NCBI GenBank assembly: GCA_950071955.1
Contig: CATMOC010000161.1
Span: 1 to 7,763 of the forward strand
DNA: 7,763 nt
Source: an uncultured Mesorhizobium sp.
GTDB taxonomy: Bacteria; Pseudomonadota; Alphaproteobacteria; Rhizobiales; Rhizobiaceae
Direction: 5' to 3'
Shown here in pieces: positions 5,048 through 7,763 of the stretch (positions within the stretch are counted from its first letter, which is position 1; each line of letters starts with the position of its first letter). The translations under genes were made by a program, and so were the position numbers. The notes beneath the pieces were generated by a model. The model saw only the letters and a list, made by a program, of their open reading frames with translations. It was not told the origin of the DNA and did not search any database.

Positions 5048-5581
5048 TCAGTCGGCCAGTGCGAGGCGCTCGTCCGCCGTCATGCGTGCATCGACCTCGC
5101 GGCGCACGTCAGATCCAGCATGGTGCACCATGGCCTGCCAATTCTCGATGTTGTGGATTGTCGCAACCCTGCCGCGCATCATGTCGTAGACGACGCAGGG
5201 GCTGCCGATCACGGCAAGGCGCAGCATGTTGAGGCAGGGGCCCGGGGATGCGCCGTCCCAGATCATCAGACCGAAGTCGGCGCGGCGAGCCATTTCGCGG
5301 TCCTTCCCGGCGTGGACGGCAAAGCCTTGCGCATCGTCCGGTGGGGGAATGCGATAGGCAGCCCAGTCGCCGAGATTGTTGCGGGGTTCTGCTCCGGAAT
5401 GGAAGACGCCGACATGCTCGTAGTTGTAGCCTGCGAGCAGGCCCTGCATCTCGGCGTCGGCTCCCGGCGCATCGCCGATCAGCACACCGTGCTCGGCCGA
5501 GACGATTGCGCCGATCCGTTCGATCGCGGGGAACGGCAGTTCAAAGATGTCGCGTGAGCCGCCCAAAAATATCATCGCCAT
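5048..5581 (-). CDS. SLOG-like Rossmannoid protein (nucleotide-binding type, unnamed)
   Basis: The 177-aa protein has the layout of SLOG-superfamily proteins (DprA, LOG, YpsA-related). There is an N-terminal strand with MIFLGGSRDI (3-12), a second strand VLIGDAPGAD (33-42) with Q46 in the phosphate-loop position, a strand with VGVFHSG and then PRNN (57-69), and the late block KDREMARRADFGLMIWDG (93-110) followed by SxGxxxNML. This corresponds to the R-N/D-x-x-M…AD…W-x-G-x-S-x-G ending of the DUF2493/YspA type. Such folds bind nucleotides or nucleotide-derived ligands and have been proposed as sensors in conflict systems; no activity can be assigned here. The start at 5581 (MAMIFL) lies next to the first strand and has AGGAAAG upstream. 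It stands alone on the minus strand, preceded by a pyrimidine tract and repeat copy B. Confidence 0.65.
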   Translation of the reverse strand: MAMIFLGGSRDIFELPFPAIERIGAIVSAEHGVLIGDAPGADAEMQGLLAGYNYEHVGVFHSGAEPRNNLGDWAAYRIPPPDDAQGFAVHAGKDREMARRADFGLMIWDGASPGPCLNMLRLAVIGSPCVVYDMMRGRVATIHNIENWQAMVHHAGSDVRREVDARMTADERLALAD

Positions 5582-5621
5582 GGTCGCTTTCCTTTCTCTC
5601 AAACCAACCACCCCGGCCCGG

Positions 5622-5641
5622 CTCTCCTCTCCCTCTCTCCC
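5622..5641. repeat. Twenty-base pyrimidine tract upstream of the SLOG-like gene
   Basis: Positions 5622-5641 contain only C and T on the plus strand, so the minus-strand transcript leader of the gene starting at 5581 would be a continuous G/A run about 40 nt before the start codon. It contains several GGAG/GAGG-like stretches but is too far upstream to be the ribosome binding site. It may influence the promoter or the transcript; no firm role can be assigned. Confidence 0.35.
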
Positions 5642-5643
5642 GC

Positions 5644-5736
5644 GCGAGGGATCGTCACCTAAGGCCGAGACGGCGAACCCGGCTCGGGGAGCGGCGGCAC
5701 ACCGCGAGTAGAGCCCGGCCGGCCGCAGGCCGGCGC
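5644..5736 (+). repeat. Dispersed repeat, copy B (REP-like)
   Basis: This is the second copy of the element at 3103-3202, in the same orientation, with matching left (5649-5671) and right (5709-5734) blocks. Its right block ends in the fully symmetrical CCGGCC-GCA-GGCCGG, which makes the dyad better than in copy A, where two T residues replace C. The 13-nt core CGGCCGCAGGCCG is also found at 153-165. The rest of the gap 5582-5917 shows no gene. Confidence 0.6.
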
Positions 5737-5917
5737 GCTCTGACAGATCGGGAGACGGGAACTTCAGTCAGCGCGCATAGCGCAGGAGAATCGACAGATT
5801 TTCCCACGAGGAAGAAGGACCAACCGTGCAAGGAGCGCTCGGCGTCGACTCGCGATGACAATGACCGAATGGGCGAAGAAATCAGCGTCGTCGGTCAGCC
5901 CGATCGGTCAACACCTG

Positions 5918-6337
5918 TCAATCCAGGCGGCTGATGCGACGTCCCGATTGTCGTGCTTGGGCAAAGGCGGTCGCAACCTTCATCACGAAGGCTTTGCTGA
6001 AACGGCCGAGGACATGGCTGCCCGGCTCGATGTACCAGGAGCGCTCGGCGATATCATAATTGTATTCGTCGACGACGATCCAGCATCGCTTGAGGTCGCC
6101 GAGTCCGGCGCGCTGGCGCTCTATCTCCGGGATGTCCAGCGCCATGCGACCGCCCTGCGGCGGCTGCGTGGTGATGGCTAGCAGCGCTAGATGCGTGAGT
6201 TCGTCGTTCACGTCGCGCACGGCGACGATGACACAGGTCGGCCGGTTCTTGCGGCCTTCGGTCTCGCCGCGATCCTGCTGCCATGCCCAGAGATAGGGAT
6301 AGGCGATGATCTGCCCGGGCAGGTATTCACGGCTCAT
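5918..6337 (-). CDS. PemK/MazF-like toxin of a type II toxin-antitoxin pair
   Basis: The 139-aa protein begins with the PemK/MazF-type strand YLPGQIIAYPYLW (5-17), then GRKNRPTCVIVAVR (28-41) with the conserved RP before a hydrophobic strand. LTHLALLAITTQPP (48-60) follows, and then a later LKRCWIVVDEYNYD (82-95) where MazF proteins have their final core strands. The family cleaves mRNA. Its length is above the usual 110 aa because of an extra C-terminal part (about 105-139). The start at 6337 is preferred because GAGG lies 9 nt upstream; an ATG two codons earlier (6343) has only 3 nt spacing. The gene overlaps the antitoxin stop by 11 bp, so the pair is translationally coupled. Sequence similarity to classical MazF is distant, so the activity is inferred from motif and pairing. 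Confidence 0.68.
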   Translation of the reverse strand: MSREYLPGQIIAYPYLWAWQQDRGETEGRKNRPTCVIVAVRDVNDELTHLALLAITTQPPQGGRMALDIPEIERQRAGLGDLKRCWIVVDEYNYDIAERSWYIEPGSHVLGRFSKAFVMKVATAFAQARQSGRRISRLD

Positions 6338-6587
6338 CGTCATAGCCCTCGCCGCGCGCGAGCCGGTCGATCTCCCCGGCGAAGAGGTCCTTGTGCTCCT
6401 GCGGCATCTCGGAGACGGGATAGGCGCGACGCGGATTCCGGCCTGTACGCATCCGCTCATAATGCTCGTAGCTCATAAGCACGAAGCGGGGTTTGCGGTG
6501 CTTGGTCAGCACAATCGGTTCGCGGCTGGCGGCATCGGTGACGTCGCCTACCTGCTTGTTGAGATCGCCTGTCGTGAACTGTCGCAT
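6327..6587 (-). CDS. Phd/YefM-family antitoxin
   Basis: The 86-aa product starts MRQFTTGDLNKQVGDVTDAA and continues REPIVLTKHRKPRFVLMSYEHYERM. This is the Phd/YefM N-terminal DNA-binding fold: a short strand, a helix, a strand reading 'PIVLTKHRKP', and a helix starting at the SYEHYERM position. The acidic C-terminus (EIDRLARGEGYDDEP) is the usual flexible toxin-neutralising tail. The ATG at 6587 has AAGGAG 7 nt upstream (6600-6595). It precedes and overlaps the toxin gene, the usual antitoxin-first order. Such antitoxins repress their own promoter, and the tandem repeat at 6617-6634 inside the promoter is a good candidate operator. The pairing of a Phd-type antitoxin with a PemK/MazF-like toxin is a hybrid combination. 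Confidence 0.85.
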   Translation of the reverse strand: MRQFTTGDLNKQVGDVTDAASREPIVLTKHRKPRFVLMSYEHYERMRTGRNPRRAYPVSEMPQEHKDLFAGEIDRLARGEGYDDEP

Positions 6588-6610
6588 GCCATAGCTCCTT
6601 ATCGAACTCC

Positions 6611-6638
6611 ATATTATCCCGATTTTCCCGATTTGCAA
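6611..6638 (-). promoter_or_regulatory. Promoter and tandem-repeat operator of the toxin-antitoxin operon
   Basis: On the minus strand TTGCAA (6638-6633) and TAATAT (6616-6611) are separated by 16 nt and lie shortly before the AAGGAG of the antitoxin gene. The spacer is filled by AAATCGGGA repeated twice in tandem without a gap (6634-6617). Direct repeats inside a promoter suit a repressor that binds as neighbouring dimers, probably the antitoxin or toxin-antitoxin complex. Confidence 0.65.
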
Positions 6639-6696
6639 GAAAAGCTCTGACGGTATGACACCAGAGCGGCGGATCCAGGAAGCTATGCGCGCGACA

Positions 6697-6722
6697 AACC
6701 CGACCGCGCAGACAGTCGGGTT
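6697..6722 (-). terminator. Possible second terminator hairpin after the DUF2493 gene
   Basis: AACCCGAC (6697-6704) pairs with GTCGGGTT (6715-6722) around a 10-nt loop. On the minus strand only TTTG follows, so it is a weak intrinsic terminator. It lies downstream of the stronger hairpin at 6743-6762 and upstream of the toxin-antitoxin promoter, consistent with insulating the two units. Confidence 0.4.
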
Positions 6723-6734
6723 CTTCGACGCGGT

Positions 6735-6762
6735 AAAAGGGAGGTGGCGCTCACGCGCCACC
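6735..6762 (-). terminator. Terminator-like hairpin spanning the DUF2493 stop codon
   Basis: GGTGGCGC (6743-6750) and GCGCCACC (6755-6762) form a perfect 8-bp stem whose 4-nt loop contains the TGA stop codon of the DUF2493 gene (6753-6751). On the minus strand the stem is followed by TCCCTTTT (6742-6735). It is a compact terminator or 3'-end stabilising structure overlapping the last codons. Confidence 0.55.
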
Positions 6763-7692
6763 CTCGGTGAAGCGCCAGACGGGGATGCCAAGGCGGCGTG
6801 CCTTGTCGGCGAGGTTCTCGGTGATGCCGGAGCCGGGGAAGACGATCAGCCCGTAGGGCATGACCGACAGGAGCTGGTCGTTGCGGCGGAACGGAGCCGC
6901 CTTGGCGTGCCGGTTCCAGTCGGGCTTGAAGGCGATCTGCGTGACCTTGCGGTTCTCCGCCCAGCAGGCGGCGATGCGCTCGGCGCCGCGCGGGCTGCCG
7001 CCATGGAGCAGCACCATGTCCGGGTGCTTCTCATGGGCCTTGTCGAGCGCCTCCCAGATCCGATCGTGATCGTTGCAATCGAGACCGCCGGCGAAGGCGA
7101 TCTTGGTACCAGCGGGCACCAGCACCTCGGTCTCGGCGCGGCGGCGTGCGGCGAGGAAGTCCCGGGAGTCGATCACCGCCGACGTCATCGCCTGATGGGA
7201 GACCTTGGACCCGGTGCGCGGCCGCCATGCCGACCCTGTTTGCGCCTCGTAGAGGTCGGCGGCCTCGTCGCGCATGATTTCCAGCACGTTGCGGCGCTCG
7301 ATATAGGTGGTGCCCTCGGCCGTGAGCCGTTCCAGCTCGACGGACTTCACCTCGGAGCCGTCCTGCTCTCCCTGGCTCGATCGCTGCGCTTCCTCGTTGC
7401 GGTCGAGGTTGCGGGCGACGCGCTCGGCGGCGCGGTGGAAGAGATTGGCGAAGGACCAGAGCAGGTCGTCGAGGTCGGGTTCGAGCCTGGTGTCGCCGAG
7501 CATGCCGGCGAAGGTCTCGACGATCCCGGCGAGGCCGGCACGGATCACCTCGTCGTCGGGCAACGGGCGGGGATCGGGCTCGTCCTGATGCGGGCGATGG
7601 CCGTACATCTGCAGTTCGAGGATGACGCGGTCGGTCGGCGAGGAGGCGTGGTAGGGCTCGTAGGCGTCGTCGAAAGGAAGCTCGTACGTCAT
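6751..7692 (-). CDS. DUF2493 (YspA/cpYpsA-related SLOG) domain protein
   Basis: The 313-aa protein has two parts. Residues 1-190 are acidic and mostly helical (for example LWSFANLFHRAAERVARNL at 78-96), specific to the plasmid-borne form of the family. Residues 195-308 are a DUF2493 SLOG domain: first strand KIAFAGGLDCND (197-208), phosphate-loop block VLLHGGSPRGAERIA (227-241), a tryptophan at 246, FKPDW (255-259), FRRND (268-272), and the final FPGSGITENL (285-294) with IPVW. SLOG domains bind nucleotide-type ligands and have been proposed as sensors or processors in biological conflict; no reaction is proven for this family. The first strand reads FAGGLDCND where many members have a GGRD-like motif. 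GGAGA lies 8 nt before the ATG at 7692. It is the second SLOG-type gene here and is transcribed toward the terminator at 6735-6762. Confidence 0.88.
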   Translation of the reverse strand: MTYELPFDDAYEPYHASSPTDRVILELQMYGHRPHQDEPDPRPLPDDEVIRAGLAGIVETFAGMLGDTRLEPDLDDLLWSFANLFHRAAERVARNLDRNEEAQRSSQGEQDGSEVKSVELERLTAEGTTYIERRNVLEIMRDEAADLYEAQTGSAWRPRTGSKVSHQAMTSAVIDSRDFLAARRRAETEVLVPAGTKIAFAGGLDCNDHDRIWEALDKAHEKHPDMVLLHGGSPRGAERIAACWAENRKVTQIAFKPDWNRHAKAAPFRRNDQLLSVMPYGLIVFPGSGITENLADKARRLGIPVWRFTEGGA

Positions 7693-7746
7693 GGCGTGTC
7701 TCCGTCGGTTGTGCCGCGCCGATCGCGGCCTGACAGCGAAACCCGG

Positions 7747-7763
7747 CCGCGCCCAGGGCGCGG
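7747..7763. repeat. GC-rich palindrome at the window edge
   Basis: CCGCGCCC (7747-7754) and GGGCGCGG (7756-7763) are exact inverted arms around one base, about 55 bp upstream of the DUF2493 start. The right arm touches the end of the window, so its full extent is unknown. It may be part of a longer dyad or of another REP-like element. Confidence 0.35.

Noticed and set aside
4970..5557. Plus-strand open frame of about 195 codons
   Set aside because: It is the antisense shadow of the SLOG-like gene, whose motifs and start are clearly on the minus strand.
5831..6050. Exact 14-nt direct repeat AGGAGCGCTCGGCG at 5831-5844 and 6037-6050
   Set aside because: One copy lies inside the toxin coding region and there is no extended similarity around it; a chance match of GC-rich sequence is sufficient.
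1..7763. tRNA, rRNA, CRISPR array or insertion sequence
   Set aside because: No cloverleaf with a TTCGAxTC arm and acceptor stem, no regularly spaced repeats, and no transposase or terminal inverted repeats were seen.

Overview
The window is GC-rich DNA of alphaproteobacterial type, most likely from a conjugative or mobilizable plasmid or an integrative element of a Rhizobiales or sphingomonad bacterium. This rests on gene content: a VirC1-like ParA, a ribbon-helix-helix partner, and DUF736, DUF2493, WGR and XRE accessory proteins, with no chromosomal housekeeping genes. The host assignment is inference; no taxonomic marker is present.

Left end (1-397): the minus strand carries the first 42 codons of a MobC/TraJ-like relaxosome accessory protein that runs off the window. 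Between it and the plus-strand parA lies what looks like an origin of transfer. It has a perfect 10-bp inverted repeat (195-217) followed after one base by TATCCTGCCA (219-228), the nick-site core shared by IncP/RP4 oriT and Ti-plasmid T-DNA borders. An AT-rich tract with several interlocking inverted and direct repeats (294-382) follows. The order TraJ-like gene, inverted repeat, nick site, AT-rich binding region parallels RP4, but a VirC1-like ParA (398-1099) and an RHH protein (1096-1452, overlapping by 4 bp) occupy the far side. A third plus-strand gene encodes an XRE-type regulator (1628-2131).

Middle (2132-5047): an unrecognised 186-aa protein on the minus strand (2225-2785); a gene-poor stretch with a perfect 22-bp palindrome and one copy of a dispersed repeat; a small stand-alone WGR protein on the plus strand (3311-3562); an intrinsic terminator (3587-3627) between convergent units; and a minus-strand pair made of a DUF736 protein (4014-4337) and a 107-aa conserved-looking hypothetical protein (3643-3966). 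The DUF736 leader carries a hairpin just before its ribosome binding site. About 670 bp upstream of it shows no convincing gene.

Right end (5048-7763): all genes are on the minus strand. They are a SLOG-like Rossmannoid protein (5048-5581), a second copy of the dispersed repeat, an overlapping Phd/YefM antitoxin and PemK/MazF-like toxin pair (6327-6587 and 5918-6337) with a promoter whose spacer holds a tandem 9-bp repeat, and a 313-aa DUF2493 (SLOG) protein (6751-7692).

Taken together, the left part looks like a transfer-initiation module (oriT, accessory nicking protein and a VirC1/VirC2-like pair). The rest is plasmid accessory cargo that supports maintenance (toxin-antitoxin) and proteins of unknown role typical of such elements.
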